Below, piece after piece: positions 18,389-27,402 of a stretch of 64,000 bases of DNA (its first letter is position 1; each line of letters begins with the position of its first letter). Under the pieces are notes generated by a model. That model was not told where the DNA came from and did no database searches. It saw only the letters and a list, made by a program, of their open reading frames with translations. Position numbers and translations under genes: made by a program. Origin of the DNA: Corynebacterium appendicis CIP 107643 (GTDB lineage: Bacteria; Actinomycetota; Actinomycetes; Mycobacteriales; Mycobacteriaceae); assembly GCF_030408415.1 (NCBI RefSeq), contig NZ_CP046976.1:2202808-2266807 (forward strand). The letters are read 5' to 3'.

Positions 18389-19860
18389 GTGCGTTTCGCC
18401 TCCTCCCAATCAGCCGGGCTGGTCATGAGCGGGTCGCAGCCGAAGTGGGCGTCACGGACCTTGTCGCGGCGGCGGCCGCACATCTGTTGAACGACCAGCA
18501 CCATAATCGCCACGATGAACGCGTCGCGGGCGATCACGATGATGTTGAGCGCCGCGCCAGGCAAGCCGAGGTTGTCGGTGCCCATCATGTGCCACATGAG
18601 GATCGGCCACACCATCATGTCCACGGTCATCCACGTCAGCAGCAGACGCCAATAGGGGAGTGCGAGGACGGCGGGTACGACCAGCCACAGGGAGTACTGG
18701 GGGCTCCACACCTTGTTGAACAGCAGGAAGAAGCCGATGATGAGCACCACCAGCTCGGCGATGCGCGGTTCCTGCGGGGCTTTCAGCCCCGCAACCAGGA
18801 CGAACAGGCACCCCAGAAGGAAGAGCACGAGAGTCACCGCGTTGAGGATGACGGGAGCGCCCTCGCCGGAGTCGAATCCGGTCCATCCGGTCATGCGCGA
18901 TATCACCGCGTAGATCGTGGTCCACTCCCAGCCGCGCTCAGTGTTGAGGCGCTGGAATTCGTGCCAGGAATCGTAATTGTGCAGCATGAGCGGAACATTG
19001 ACCGCCATCCACGTCGCGGCGGCACCGACGGTCAGCTTCACCCACGGCATCATGTCGCGGCGGCGCAGGAAGACAACGAGGTACGCACCGAGCAGGAAAA
19101 TCGGCCACATTTTGAACGCCGCTCCCGCTCCGATCAGCACGCCGGCCAGCCAGAACCGCTTGTTGCGCGCGGCCAGCATCGCGCCGACCGCGAATGCGAT
19201 GGAGGGAATGTCCCAGTTGGTGAACGCGTGCACGATCAGCAGGGGAGAGGCCACCACGAGGATCGTGTCCCAGATGCGGTTGCCGGCCAGTTCCGCGACC
19301 ATGCGCGCAGTGGCCACCCAGATCACGGCCATCACGAAGGCAGTCACGTACAAGTACCAGCCAGAGTCGGGCAAAAGCTTATCGACGACCGGATACGTCG
19401 TTCTGGCGATCCACCCCATCAAACCCTGGAACAGGCCGCCCAGGACCGGGTACTCCATGTACCGGGTGAGGTCGCCCTCCACCCACGAATAGTCGTAGAC
19501 GAAACCGGGCTGGTCGAGCCCGCGCCCGCCGTAAAGCGGGACGATGTCGTTGTAGCAGAACGAGGTGTACTGGCGGTTTCCGTCCCAGTTGAGCTGCATC
19601 GCGCCGTCGACAAGCTTGCCGCGTGCGCAGTTCGATTTGGACAGCGCACCGAATGCGAGGAATGTCCACGCGACCGCGATGATCGCGCGCAGGGGAGTCC
19701 ACCAGCGCCCGCGGCCGATCTGCGCGAACCGGCCCATCGGTCCGCCGAGTACGCGCACCACGCCCGCCGCCGCTGGCTCGGTGGAGGCCGGCTGGATACG
19801 GTCTGCCGGATCAGGCCAGCGCGCGCCGCTGTGCTGGGTGGCGTCCTGCTTCGTGGTCAC
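18301..19860 (-). CDS. polyprenyl-phosphate-dependent glycosyltransferase, GT87/DUF2029 type
   Basis: A 519-residue integral membrane protein with about ten hydrophobic segments. An acidic DYSWVEGDLTRYMEYPVLGG stretch lies in the first external loop, as in GT-C enzymes of the DUF2029/GT87 group that mannosylate envelope glycans. In mycobacteria the homologue (Rv0051) also follows ponA1, so the placement is conserved. It starts at GTG one base after the ponA stop, implying a shared transcript. The last 29 codons overlap the small membrane gene and are low-complexity. The exact acceptor is unknown. Confidence 0.78.
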   Translation of the reverse strand: MTTKQDATQHSGARWPDPADRIQPASTEPAAAGVVRVLGGPMGRFAQIGRGRWWTPLRAIIAVAWTFLAFGALSKSNCARGKLVDGAMQLNWDGNRQYTSFCYNDIVPLYGGRGLDQPGFVYDYSWVEGDLTRYMEYPVLGGLFQGLMGWIARTTYPVVDKLLPDSGWYLYVTAFVMAVIWVATARMVAELAGNRIWDTILVVASPLLIVHAFTNWDIPSIAFAVGAMLAARNKRFWLAGVLIGAGAAFKMWPIFLLGAYLVVFLRRRDMMPWVKLTVGAAATWMAVNVPLMLHNYDSWHEFQRLNTERGWEWTTIYAVISRMTGWTGFDSGEGAPVILNAVTLVLFLLGCLFVLVAGLKAPQEPRIAELVVLIIGFFLLFNKVWSPQYSLWLVVPAVLALPYWRLLLTWMTVDMMVWPILMWHMMGTDNLGLPGAALNIIVIARDAFIVAIMVLVVQQMCGRRRDKVRDAHFGCDPLMTSPADWEEAKRTWVSPRPQSSESVPSSSHSVSSLPATGQS

Positions 19861-19861
19861 G

Positions 19862-22282
19862 TTATCCGACCAGTTCGTCGATCAGGCCGCCGATGTCCAC
19901 CTCTGGCTGGCGTTGCGCCGGCGGTGCCGGAGCAGGCGCGGGTGCCGGAGCAGGCGCGGGTGCCGGAGCTGGTGCAGGCGCTTCCGGCGCCGGCGCCGGT
20001 TCAGCCAGAGCCTCCGGTGCGGGCGCCTCCGCCGCGCCCCCCTGGCCGGTGCCCGTGCCCCCCTGGCCGGTGCCCGTGACGGTACCGTAGTCGTAGCTCT
20101 GGTAGCTCGGGGCGGTGCCACCGCCGTACTTACCGCCCGAGTACGGGTTGATACCCCAATTGATCGGCTTGGCCTCGGGGAACTGCTCGTACTCTTGGCC
20201 CTCGAGGACTCCGTCGAGAACGCCCTTCCAGATCGCGCCCGGGGACATGGAGCCGTACATGTTGCCGCCCCACTGGTTGAAGATGGGGGAGGTGTTGTCG
20301 GCGGTGCCCACCCATACGGCGACGGAGAGCTGCGGGGTGCCGCCGATCATCCAGGCGTCCTTGTTGTTGCCCGAATCGCCCATCTGTGCGGTACCGGTCT
20401 TAGCGATCGACGGGCGGCCGCCCGCCAAGGCCTTATTCGACCAGCCGGCGATCGGCTGCATCGCCTCGATGACGTTGTCGGCGACGTGGGCGTTGACGCG
20501 GCGCTCCTTGTACTCCGGGTCGAATTCGTAGAGCACCTCGCCGTCTGCGGTGGTGACCCGCTGGACGAAGTGGGGCGGGTGCCAGACGCCGCGGTTGGTC
20601 AGGGTGGCCACGCCGGTGGCCAGATCGATCACGCGGGACTGGTACTGGCCCAGGATGATGCCGTCGTACGGGGTCTCGCCGTTCTCGGTCAGCGTGTGCG
20701 GAATATTCGGCAACTCGCGGGCGACACCGAGGGCGTGCGCCATGTCGGCTGTGTCCAACGGGCCGTTGTCCAAATCGGACTGCATGCGGATGAACGAGGT
20801 GTTGTAGGATTTCTTCAACGCCTCAGCCAAGGTGGTCACGCCGCCGTAGACACCGGAGTTGTTGTCGATGGTCCGGTCGCCCACGGTGACCGGTGACGAG
20901 TCGTAGTACGCCGAGAGCGGAATACCCTGCTGAAGGGCGGCTGCCAGACCGAAGATCTTGAAGGCGGAACCGGTCTGCAGGCCGGCGTTGGCGTAGTCCC
21001 AACCACTGGGGTCGTCGCCGCCGTAGTAGCCCTTGATCGCGCCGGTGGCCGGGTCCATGGCCACAACGCCGGCGCGCGCGTCCTCCTGCAAGAGGCTGAG
21101 CTGCTCCTCGGAGGTCTTGAGCACCTGGTCCTGGGTGCGCTGGTCGATGGTGGTGGTGATCTGCAGACCGCGGTTGGTCACGTCGGCCTCGGTGATGCCC
21201 ACCTGCTCGAGCTCAGCCATGACCTGGTTCTTGATTAGGCCGTTCGGGCCGGTCGCTTCGGTGTAGGCGGAGTAGCTTTGCGGGTCGCGGGTATCAGGGA
21301 ATTTCGCGCCGGCGCGCTCCTCCGGGGTGATCGATCCCATGCCCACCATGCCGTCGAGCACATAGTTCCAGCGGTTCATCGACTCCTGCTCGTTATTCCA
21401 CGGGTCGAGTTGGCTGGGCAGCTGAATCAGACCGGCGAGCACGGCGCCTTCCTCGAAGGTCAGTTCGGAGGCGGGTTTATCGAAGTAGGCGTTCGCCGCC
21501 GCCTGGATGCCGTAGGCGTTGCGCCCGAAGTAAATGGTGTTGAGGTAGCCGGCGAGGATTTCTTCCTTCGACCAATGGCGGGTCATCTTGATCGAGTAGA
21601 CCAGCTCGTTGAACTTGCGCTGGTAGGAGCGCTCGTTGCCCACAATGGTGTTCTTCACGTACTGTTGCGTGATCGTGGAGCCGCCGCCGGCGGAATCATC
21701 GCCGGTCAACTGGCCGAGCACCGCGCGGCCGAAGCCGGTGAAAGAAAAGCCTGAGTTTTCCCAGAAGTCTCGGTCCTCTGCGGCCAAGACGGCGTCCTGG
21801 ACATGCTCGGGCACCTCGTCGAGCGGGATCTGCTCGCGATTGCCCTCGGCGGGGACGATGCGTGCGAGCTGGGTTGCGCCGTCATTGGCGAAGATGGTGG
21901 ACACCTGCGCTGTTTCCATCTCGCCCGGCTGCGGCAGGTCCGCTTGGGCGTACTTCACACCGAAGATGGTCAGCGGAACTGCCATGATCAGTACGAGCGC
22001 CAGGACGAAGGCCGCGAGCCACTGGCTCTTGCGGCTCTGCTCATTCTTCCCCGCGTTCTCCGCCGTGCGCTTGCCGGACGTGGCCTCCGTTTTAGCGGAC
22101 GCTTTCGCAGTCGAACCAGCTCCAGCCTTGGATCCCGCCTTGGAATTGGCCTTGCTTGCGGTGTGGTTCTGCTTGCCTGCACCGCTGCGGGTTGCGTCGG
22201 TCTTCTTCGCGGTCTCGCGGCGCGGCGCATCCGGTTTCTTGCCGGAGCCGTTGCCGGACTCTTTATCTCGGTCTCGTGCCAA
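19862..22282 (-). CDS. ponA: bifunctional penicillin-binding protein 1 (transglycosylase/transpeptidase)
   Basis: An 806-residue class A PBP. A basic cytoplasmic N-terminus of about 90 residues (K, A, S and T rich) precedes one membrane helix (WLAAFVLALVLIMAVPLTIF). The GT51 domain has AAEDRDFWENSGFS and GGSTITQQYVKN. The transpeptidase domain has the serine motif SAFK (in GLQTGSAFKIFGL), SYN, and KTGTAQ. The C-terminus ends in TGTGQGG and proline-alanine repeats. It polymerises and cross-links peptidoglycan at the membrane. It starts at TTG with AGGAAC upstream. The neighbours (DUF5318 and GT87 genes) match the order around mycobacterial ponA1. Confidence 0.96.
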   Translation of the reverse strand: MARDRDKESGNGSGKKPDAPRRETAKKTDATRSGAGKQNHTASKANSKAGSKAGAGSTAKASAKTEATSGKRTAENAGKNEQSRKSQWLAAFVLALVLIMAVPLTIFGVKYAQADLPQPGEMETAQVSTIFANDGATQLARIVPAEGNREQIPLDEVPEHVQDAVLAAEDRDFWENSGFSFTGFGRAVLGQLTGDDSAGGGSTITQQYVKNTIVGNERSYQRKFNELVYSIKMTRHWSKEEILAGYLNTIYFGRNAYGIQAAANAYFDKPASELTFEEGAVLAGLIQLPSQLDPWNNEQESMNRWNYVLDGMVGMGSITPEERAGAKFPDTRDPQSYSAYTEATGPNGLIKNQVMAELEQVGITEADVTNRGLQITTTIDQRTQDQVLKTSEEQLSLLQEDARAGVVAMDPATGAIKGYYGGDDPSGWDYANAGLQTGSAFKIFGLAAALQQGIPLSAYYDSSPVTVGDRTIDNNSGVYGGVTTLAEALKKSYNTSFIRMQSDLDNGPLDTADMAHALGVARELPNIPHTLTENGETPYDGIILGQYQSRVIDLATGVATLTNRGVWHPPHFVQRVTTADGEVLYEFDPEYKERRVNAHVADNVIEAMQPIAGWSNKALAGGRPSIAKTGTAQMGDSGNNKDAWMIGGTPQLSVAVWVGTADNTSPIFNQWGGNMYGSMSPGAIWKGVLDGVLEGQEYEQFPEAKPINWGINPYSGGKYGGGTAPSYQSYDYGTVTGTGQGGTGTGQGGAAEAPAPEALAEPAPAPEAPAPAPAPAPAPAPAPAPAPPAQRQPEVDIGGLIDELVG
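19924..19985. repeat. 18-bp tandem repeat in the ponA tail
   Basis: The unit ggtgccggagcaggcgcg occurs twice and is followed by a diverged third copy. It encodes the alternating proline-alanine tail of PonA. Such repeats are likely to vary in copy number between strains. Confidence 0.7.
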
Positions 22283-22310
22283 TTGAAGTGTTCCTGCCTA
22301 CTCGATTCCT

Positions 22311-22703
22311 CTAGGACAGAGTACTTCCTTGAGCGCCGAATGACGGAACCGGAACAGCTTCAGCGGTGCTCAAAAGATAGTTCCAGCGGCAGTTGCCGCA
22401 AACCTCGACGGTGTGGACGGTGAACGGGCCGGTTTCGTCGATAAGCTCCGCGATCTCTTCTTCGTTGCGTGCGGACCCGCAACGGCGGCCCAAGTTGTCT
22501 CCGTAGACCCATAAGACATTCCGCATTGTGGATTCACAGATGGGGCAGGGGCGGTCGGAGTCGACGCCGTGGTGTTCGCCCGCGGCGCGGAGGAGAAAGT
22601 CAGCGTCGCAGAGTTCGTCGCGGCTCTTCTTTCCTGCCCGAAATTCACGCACGGCAGTGCGCCTTTCCCATTCGTGGGAGACAATATGAACCAGTTTGAA
22701 CAT
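22311..22703 (-). CDS. DUF5318 zinc-ribbon-like protein
   Basis: A 130-residue cytoplasmic protein with two cysteine pairs: CPICESTMRNVLWVYGD and VEVCGNCRWNYLL. This is the pattern of the actinobacterial DUF5318 family, whose member Rv0049 also precedes ponA1. The function is unknown; metal binding by the cysteines is an inference. TACGCT lies 7 bases upstream of ATG 22703, so that start fits a leaderless mRNA. A GTG at 22652 with GGGAAAGG upstream is the alternative. Confidence 0.8.
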   Translation of the reverse strand: MFKLVHIVSHEWERRTAVREFRAGKKSRDELCDADFLLRAAGEHHGVDSDRPCPICESTMRNVLWVYGDNLGRRCGSARNEEEIAELIDETGPFTVHTVEVCGNCRWNYLLSTAEAVPVPSFGAQGSTLS

Positions 22704-22813
22704 CGCGACCAGCGTACTCTCTGCGCGCCGTCAATGGGCACTTTCGATAATTCGGCGTAAAAGAATGCGCGCTAGCTTCTTTATTTCGTTGTTGAGCACC
22801 TACACTTGGTGGC

Positions 22814-23275
22814 ATGTCACAGAACTCCGCCAAGGACGCGTATACAGTCGCTAAAGAAGTCCGTCCCTTTCTCACCAAGCTTTACGTCGCCTACTTCCGC
22901 ATCGCCGAGGCGTCGGATATTACTGGCCCGCAGCTCTCCATCATGGAGCGTCTAATCGAGACGGGTCCGATGCGCATTAGCCAGCTCGCGCAGGAGGAAG
23001 GCATTCGCATGCCCACTGCGTCCAATACTTTGCACCAGCTTGAGCAGCGCGATCTCGTGCGTCGCGTCCGCGATGAAACCGACCGCCGCGGCGTCAAGGT
23101 CGAGATCACGAACAAGGGCATCAAGGAGCACAACCGTGTCGCGGAGGAGCGCACGAAGTACGTCGCTGAAATGGTGTCTACCCTCGACTCGGACTCGCTC
23201 GAACAGCTCAAGGCCGCCACCCCGGCGCTCGCAGAGCTGGCGCGCACCTACAACACGGGGAACCGTCCGGGGTAA
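22814..23275 (+). CDS. malR: MarR-family regulator, MalR-like
   Basis: A 153-residue winged-helix regulator: ISQLAQEEGIRMPTASNTLHQLEQRDLV forms the recognition region and RRVRDETDRRGVKVEITNKG the wing. It lies divergent to the DUF5318-ponA operon and upstream of a universal stress protein gene. That is the arrangement of C. glutamicum MalR (which controls malic enzyme and envelope genes) and uspA. The MalR name is by context and similarity of pattern. TACACT is 7 bases upstream of the ATG with no ribosome binding site, suggesting leaderless expression. Confidence 0.8.
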   Translation: MSQNSAKDAYTVAKEVRPFLTKLYVAYFRIAEASDITGPQLSIMERLIETGPMRISQLAQEEGIRMPTASNTLHQLEQRDLVRRVRDETDRRGVKVEITNKGIKEHNRVAEERTKYVAEMVSTLDSDSLEQLKAATPALAELARTYNTGNRPG

Positions 23276-23301
23276 CTTGTGGCCCGTCCTAGAGGGGCGA
23301 A

Positions 23302-23331
23302 TTGTCCGCACAGCGCGCTGACATATAAAAT
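23302..23331 (+). promoter_or_regulatory. promoter of the universal stress protein gene
   Basis: TTGTCC (23302-23307) and TAAAAT (23326-23331) are separated by 18 bases, inside the AT-rich acatataaaattaaagcg. The usp gene can therefore be transcribed apart from malR. Confidence 0.55.
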
Positions 23332-23368
23332 TAAAGCGTTGTTGGTCTTTCATTAACGCTTGCGCTAT

Positions 23369-24331
23369 ATGGACACATACCCCCTCACTCCGGAGCTCCT
23401 CCCGCATGTCGGCGAGGAGCGTCCTTTGCGCATCCTTGTCGGCTGGGACCAGTCGGGGGAAGAAGCGGTCGAGTTCGCCGCTTGGCTCGCGCGCACCACG
23501 AGTTGCAGTATTCGCGTCATCAGCACTGCTCCGCGCCCGTGGTCGTCGCTGCGCGGCAAAAAGAGCAAGAAATACAAGAAGTGGTTCAAACAGACCGAGG
23601 ACAAGCGCGCCAGCTCAATCCGCCACGCACTCAAGCACCAGGTAGCGCGCGACGCTTGGGACGGTGAGTGGGCGGTCTTCCGCGACGGGGCACCGCGCCG
23701 CGAGCTAATTTCGGCTGAAGCTCAGCGCTTCAAGGCAGATCTTATTCTGCTCGGCTCGAAGTCCAAAGCGAAAAAGGGCCGTTTTTTGGCCACGTCCACC
23801 GCCGACGCGATGCTGCATTCTTCGCCCATCTCGGTCGGGATTTCCCCGCGCGCGGTGAAACTGTCCAAGAAAGGCATCACACGCGTCAATTACGCGTTTC
23901 TCGAGGAACGCACCGACGCCGCCGTCCGCGGAATCAAGGTCGCGGCGTCCGTCGCAATGCTCCTCGACGTCGACCTGCGCATCATGGCTTTCTCACCCAA
24001 GGAGACGTACAAGCACGAAGCGGAATTCAACGGCCAGTCGCAGCTTATCGACGAATGGAATGAATCCTCCCTCGCCCTGCTCGACCGAGCCCGCGACTGT
24101 GTCAGTGACACCGCCGCGCAGCTCGGAATCTCGGAGCCGAAGAACTTCGAGGTGGAGACCTGTGTCAGCGCCGGCGAGGGCTGGAAGTCCGTGGTCAATT
24201 CCCAGAAGTGGAAGAAGGGCGACATCCTCTTCCTCGATTCCCAGCCCACGGAGCGGGCGCGCGTACTGACCAACCCGCGAACTGAGGATTTCCTCACCCA
24301 CGCACCGGTGCCCGTGGTCATTTTCCCGTAG
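23369..24331 (+). CDS. uspA: universal stress protein with two Usp domains
   Basis: A 320-residue protein with tandem Usp folds. The first (about 18-150) starts LRILVGWDQSGEEAVEFAAWLA and ends LILLGSKSKAKKGRFL...SPISV. The second (about 165-320) starts ITRVNYAFLEERTDAAVRG and ends APVPVVIFP. The ATP-binding GxxG...S motif is only partly kept. Family members act in stress survival. Following the malR homologue, it matches the malR-uspA pair of C. glutamicum. The start is uncertain: ATG at 23369 is chosen, and an in-frame TTG lies at 23360. Neither has a clear ribosome binding site. Confidence 0.82.
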   Translation: MDTYPLTPELLPHVGEERPLRILVGWDQSGEEAVEFAAWLARTTSCSIRVISTAPRPWSSLRGKKSKKYKKWFKQTEDKRASSIRHALKHQVARDAWDGEWAVFRDGAPRRELISAEAQRFKADLILLGSKSKAKKGRFLATSTADAMLHSSPISVGISPRAVKLSKKGITRVNYAFLEERTDAAVRGIKVAASVAMLLDVDLRIMAFSPKETYKHEAEFNGQSQLIDEWNESSLALLDRARDCVSDTAAQLGISEPKNFEVETCVSAGEGWKSVVNSQKWKKGDILFLDSQPTERARVLTNPRTEDFLTHAPVPVVIFP

Positions 24332-24356
24332 TTCACCCGGGACTACACTGGCGGGC

Positions 24357-24887
24357 ATGTCCTCCAGCACGCCGAACTCGAATTCCAATCCCCGCGCCGG
24401 GTTGCGCCGCGATGTGCCCGAGCACCCGGAGAACGATCTGCACGGCGCCGCGGACTACTACAACAAGGTGCCCCCGGAGCCGCGCAATTTCGACGAGCTC
24501 GCCGACCAGCCCGATCCCGCGGAACTCGATGCCCGCAACCGCGCCTCCACACGCCAGGCGGTCATTTTCGCCGTCGCCGCCGTGCTGGGTACGCTCTTGT
24601 TCGGCGGCATTCTGGCAGCCGTTGCCCGCCTTGCAGGCGGCCCGCTGTGCGAGGCGGGGGAGGCGGTGTGGCTGTGTAGCCCCGGCTGGCGCACCGCCTG
24701 GGCGCTGCTCGCCTCGATTCCGCCGGTGGTGGCGCTGTTAGCCTGCGCGGTGATCATGGTGCGCAAGCTCAACCGTTACGAGCGTTGGGTTCCGTGGATG
24801 GGCGTGTTCTGGATCCCACTCGTACCGTTCACCATGGCGTGGCTGATTCTCACCGTGGGCATTCTCGCCCGCGACGGCGTCTACTAG
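24357..24887 (+). CDS. three-helix membrane protein of unknown function
   Basis: A 176-residue protein. The first 65 residues are polar (LRRDVPEHPENDLHGAADYYNKVPPEPRNFDELADQPDP). Three hydrophobic helices follow (about 68-92, 110-134, 148-170), with a pair of cysteines in the external loop (LCEAGEAVWLCSPGW) that may form a disulfide. I do not recognise the family. TACACT is 7 bases upstream of the ATG, implying a leaderless mRNA. It converges on trhO with 16 bases between. Confidence 0.65.
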   Translation: MSSSTPNSNSNPRAGLRRDVPEHPENDLHGAADYYNKVPPEPRNFDELADQPDPAELDARNRASTRQAVIFAVAAVLGTLLFGGILAAVARLAGGPLCEAGEAVWLCSPGWRTAWALLASIPPVVALLACAVIMVRKLNRYERWVPWMGVFWIPLVPFTMAWLILTVGILARDGVY

Positions 24888-24903
24888 AGGCTTCTAGCGA
24901 TCC

Positions 24904-25779
24904 CTAGCTGCACGCCGGGCAGTACGGGTTTTTCTCCCGGCACGCCTCGCAGCTGACGTACTGCTGGCGGCAGTGCGGCTCGTTGGCGCAGTTGTAATGC
25001 TGATTCGACGGTTCGCCGCAGTGCACGCAGTGGCCGACTTGGACGAAGTCCTCGTCGTTCTCCGGCCCGAATTCGGTGTGCATGCGCTTATCGAAGACGT
25101 ACAGCGATCCCTCCCAGAGCCCCTGGTTCCCGAATTTCTCGCCGTACTGGACGATTCCGCCGTCGATCTGGTAGACCTCCTCGAAACCGCGGTTAATCAT
25201 CAGCGAAGACAGGATCTCGCAGCGGATGCCGCCGGTGCAGTAGGAGATGACCGGCTTGTCCTTCATCCAGTCGTATTTGCCGGATTCAAGCTCCGCGATG
25301 AAATCGTGGGTAGTGTTCACGTCCGGGACGACCGCATTCTTGAATTTGCCGATCTCGGCTTCGTACGCGTTGCGCCCGTCGAAGAAGACCACGTCATCGC
25401 GGGAAGCCGCCAACTCGTTGACCTGCTCCGGCGAAAGGTGGGTGCCGCCGTCGACGACACCGCGGTCGTCGACACGCAATTCTTCCGGCGTGCCGAAGGA
25501 GACGATCTCGTCGCGCACCTTCACGCTGAGCTTTGGGAAGTCCTCCGCTCCGCCCTCGGACCACTTGAATTCTATGCCACAGAAGTACTCTTTCGTCTTG
25601 CGGACGTACGCCTTGCAGGCATCCATGTCGCCGCCGACGGTGCCGTTGATGCCGTCGGGGGAGATGATGATGCGACCGTTCAGCCCCAGACCTTCGCACA
25701 GATCGCGCTGCCACAGCCGGATCGCTTCCGGGTCCGAGATCGGGCGGAACTGGTAGTAGAGCAGGATTTTACTGGGCAT
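24904..25779 (-). CDS. trhO: tRNA uridine(34) hydroxylase (rhodanese-like, TrhO/YceA)
   Basis: A 291-residue enzyme that makes 5-hydroxyuridine at the wobble position of tRNA. The N-terminal part has [20 protein letters not shown] and [17 protein letters not shown]. The rhodanese domain has [15 protein letters not shown] and the catalytic cysteine in [11 protein letters not shown]. The cysteine-rich C-terminus (HCVHC...[15 protein letters not shown]) is typical of the family. ATG at 25779 is chosen at the family N-terminus, with TAAACT 7 bases upstream (leaderless pattern). Confidence 0.9.
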   Translation of the reverse strand: MPSKILLYYQFRPISDPEAIRLWQRDLCEGLGLNGRIIISPDGINGTVGGDMDACKAYVRKTKEYFCGIEFKWSEGGAEDFPKLSVKVRDEIVSFGTPEELRVDDRGVVDGGTHLSPEQVNELAASRDDVVFFDGRNAYEAEIGKFKNAVVPDVNTTHDFIAELESGKYDWMKDKPVISYCTGGIRCEILSSLMINRGFEEVYQIDGGIVQYGEKFGNQGLWEGSLYVFDKRMHTEFGPENDEDFVQVGHCVHCGEPSNQHYNCANEPHCRQQYVSCEACREKNPYCPACS

Positions 25780-25789
25780 GCACCCAAGT

Positions 25790-27283
25790 TTACCGCCGGT
25801 GGTACAGCGCCTTGCGCCAGTACTGGGGCTCCGTGGTGGCCTGCACGCCGAGGTTGCGGAAGATACCCTCGTCGACCGAGCCGAGAATCGTGGTGATGTG
25901 AGCATCGCAGCCGCGCAGCGACTGCAGTTGCTCCAGGGCGAGGCGCGCATTCTCGTCGGAATTAGCCGAGGCGGACAAAGCAATGAGCACCTCGTCGGTG
26001 TGGAGGCGCGGATTGCGCGAGCCGAGGTAGCGGGTCTTCAAGGTCTGGATCGGCTCAATCGAATCGGGGGAGAGTAGGTGCACGTCATCATCGATCCCCG
26101 CGAGCTTCTTCAGGGCGTTGAGCAACACCGCCGCCGACGGCCCGAGCAGGTCCGAGGTCTTGCCGGTGACGATCTCCCCGTCGGGCAGCTCGAGTGCCGC
26201 GCCCGGGTTGCCGGTGCGCTCCGCCACAGCGAGCGCCGGGCCGACGACCGGGCGGTGGTCCACCGTGATCCCCGCCTTGCGCATGACATTCGCCGCGCGG
26301 TCGGGAACAGCCGGGTCCACGTCGCCCCGGCGCGCATCCACCTGCGCGGCGAGGAAACGGCGGATGATCTCCTGGTTCGCGGCGTACCGGCAGGCCTTGT
26401 CGTCGGAAATGCAGTGGCCGGCCATATTCACGCCCATGTCGGTGGGGGACTGGTACGGCTCGGTTCCCGTCGCCTCGCGCAGCAGCGCTTTGAGCAGCGG
26501 GAAGACCTCGATATCTCGGTTGTAGGACGAGACCTGTTCGCCGTAGGCCGCCAGGTGGTACTGGTCGATGACGTTGATGTCGTCTAAGTCGACCGTCGCC
26601 GCCTCGTACGCGAGATTCACCGGGTGGGACAGCGGCAGGTTCCAGATCGGGAACGTCTCGAATTTAGCGTAGCCCGCGGGAATTCCACGTTGATTGTCCA
26701 GGTACACCTGGCTAAGGCACGTCGCGAGCTTGCCGGACCCGGGGCCCGGCGCGGTCATCACCACGACATCGCGGGAGATCTCGACATAGTCGTTGCGCCC
26801 GAAGCCGTCCTCGGAGACAATGCGCGAAATATCGTTCGGGTAACCCGGGATGATGTGGTGGAGGCTCACGGTCACACCGAGGCGCTCCAGCTTGTCACGG
26901 AACGCATCCGCCTGCTCAGTGCCGTTCTCGTACTGCGTGATCACCACATTGTCGACGAGGAAGCCACGTTCACGGAAGACGTCGATAAGCCTCAGGACCT
27001 CGTCTTCGTACGTGATGCCGAGGTCCGCGCGGACCTTTTGCCGCACGAGGTCGCCCGCCGCGACGCACACGACGATCTCGATCTCGTCCTTGATGCGCTC
27101 GAGCATCGCGATTTTATTGTCGGGCGTGAAGCCGGGCAGCACGCGGGAGGCGTGGTGGTCGTCGAAAAGCTTGCCGCCCATCTCGAGGTAGAGCTTCCCG
27201 CCAATCGCTTTTCGACGCTCCGAGATGTGCTCCGACTGCATGTCGATGTATTTCTCGCGGTCGAAACCGATTGTGTACACCAT
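25790..27283 (-). CDS. DUF1846 family protein
   Basis: A 497-residue cytoplasmic protein beginning [20 protein letters not shown], with [25 protein letters not shown] and later [20 protein letters not shown], a P-loop-like stretch. These match the DUF1846 family found across Firmicutes and actinobacteria. Its biochemical role is not established to my knowledge. ATG at 27283 follows AAGGAG at 12 bases; the open frame extends upstream without homology-like character. It lies between trhO and malate synthase, all on the minus strand. Confidence 0.82.
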   Translation of the reverse strand: MVYTIGFDREKYIDMQSEHISERRKAIGGKLYLEMGGKLFDDHHASRVLPGFTPDNKIAMLERIKDEIEIVVCVAAGDLVRQKVRADLGITYEDEVLRLIDVFRERGFLVDNVVITQYENGTEQADAFRDKLERLGVTVSLHHIIPGYPNDISRIVSEDGFGRNDYVEISRDVVVMTAPGPGSGKLATCLSQVYLDNQRGIPAGYAKFETFPIWNLPLSHPVNLAYEAATVDLDDINVIDQYHLAAYGEQVSSYNRDIEVFPLLKALLREATGTEPYQSPTDMGVNMAGHCISDDKACRYAANQEIIRRFLAAQVDARRGDVDPAVPDRAANVMRKAGITVDHRPVVGPALAVAERTGNPGAALELPDGEIVTGKTSDLLGPSAAVLLNALKKLAGIDDDVHLLSPDSIEPIQTLKTRYLGSRNPRLHTDEVLIALSASANSDENARLALEQLQSLRGCDAHITTILGSVDEGIFRNLGVQATTEPQYWRKALYHRR

Positions 27284-27402
27284 AATCCCGGCTAACTCCT
27301 TCGCGTCGATCTCTTGCGAGAATACGCGCGCGGGTGGAAACAGGTGAAGCGCACCACGCCCGGCGGGCATGATGCGCTCCTGTTCTTCAGCGGTCGACGC
27401 TG

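Noticed and set aside
25084..25093. CTTATCGAAG, near-copy of the dispersed 10-mer
   Set aside because: It has one mismatch at a position invariant in the 23 copies, so it was not counted.
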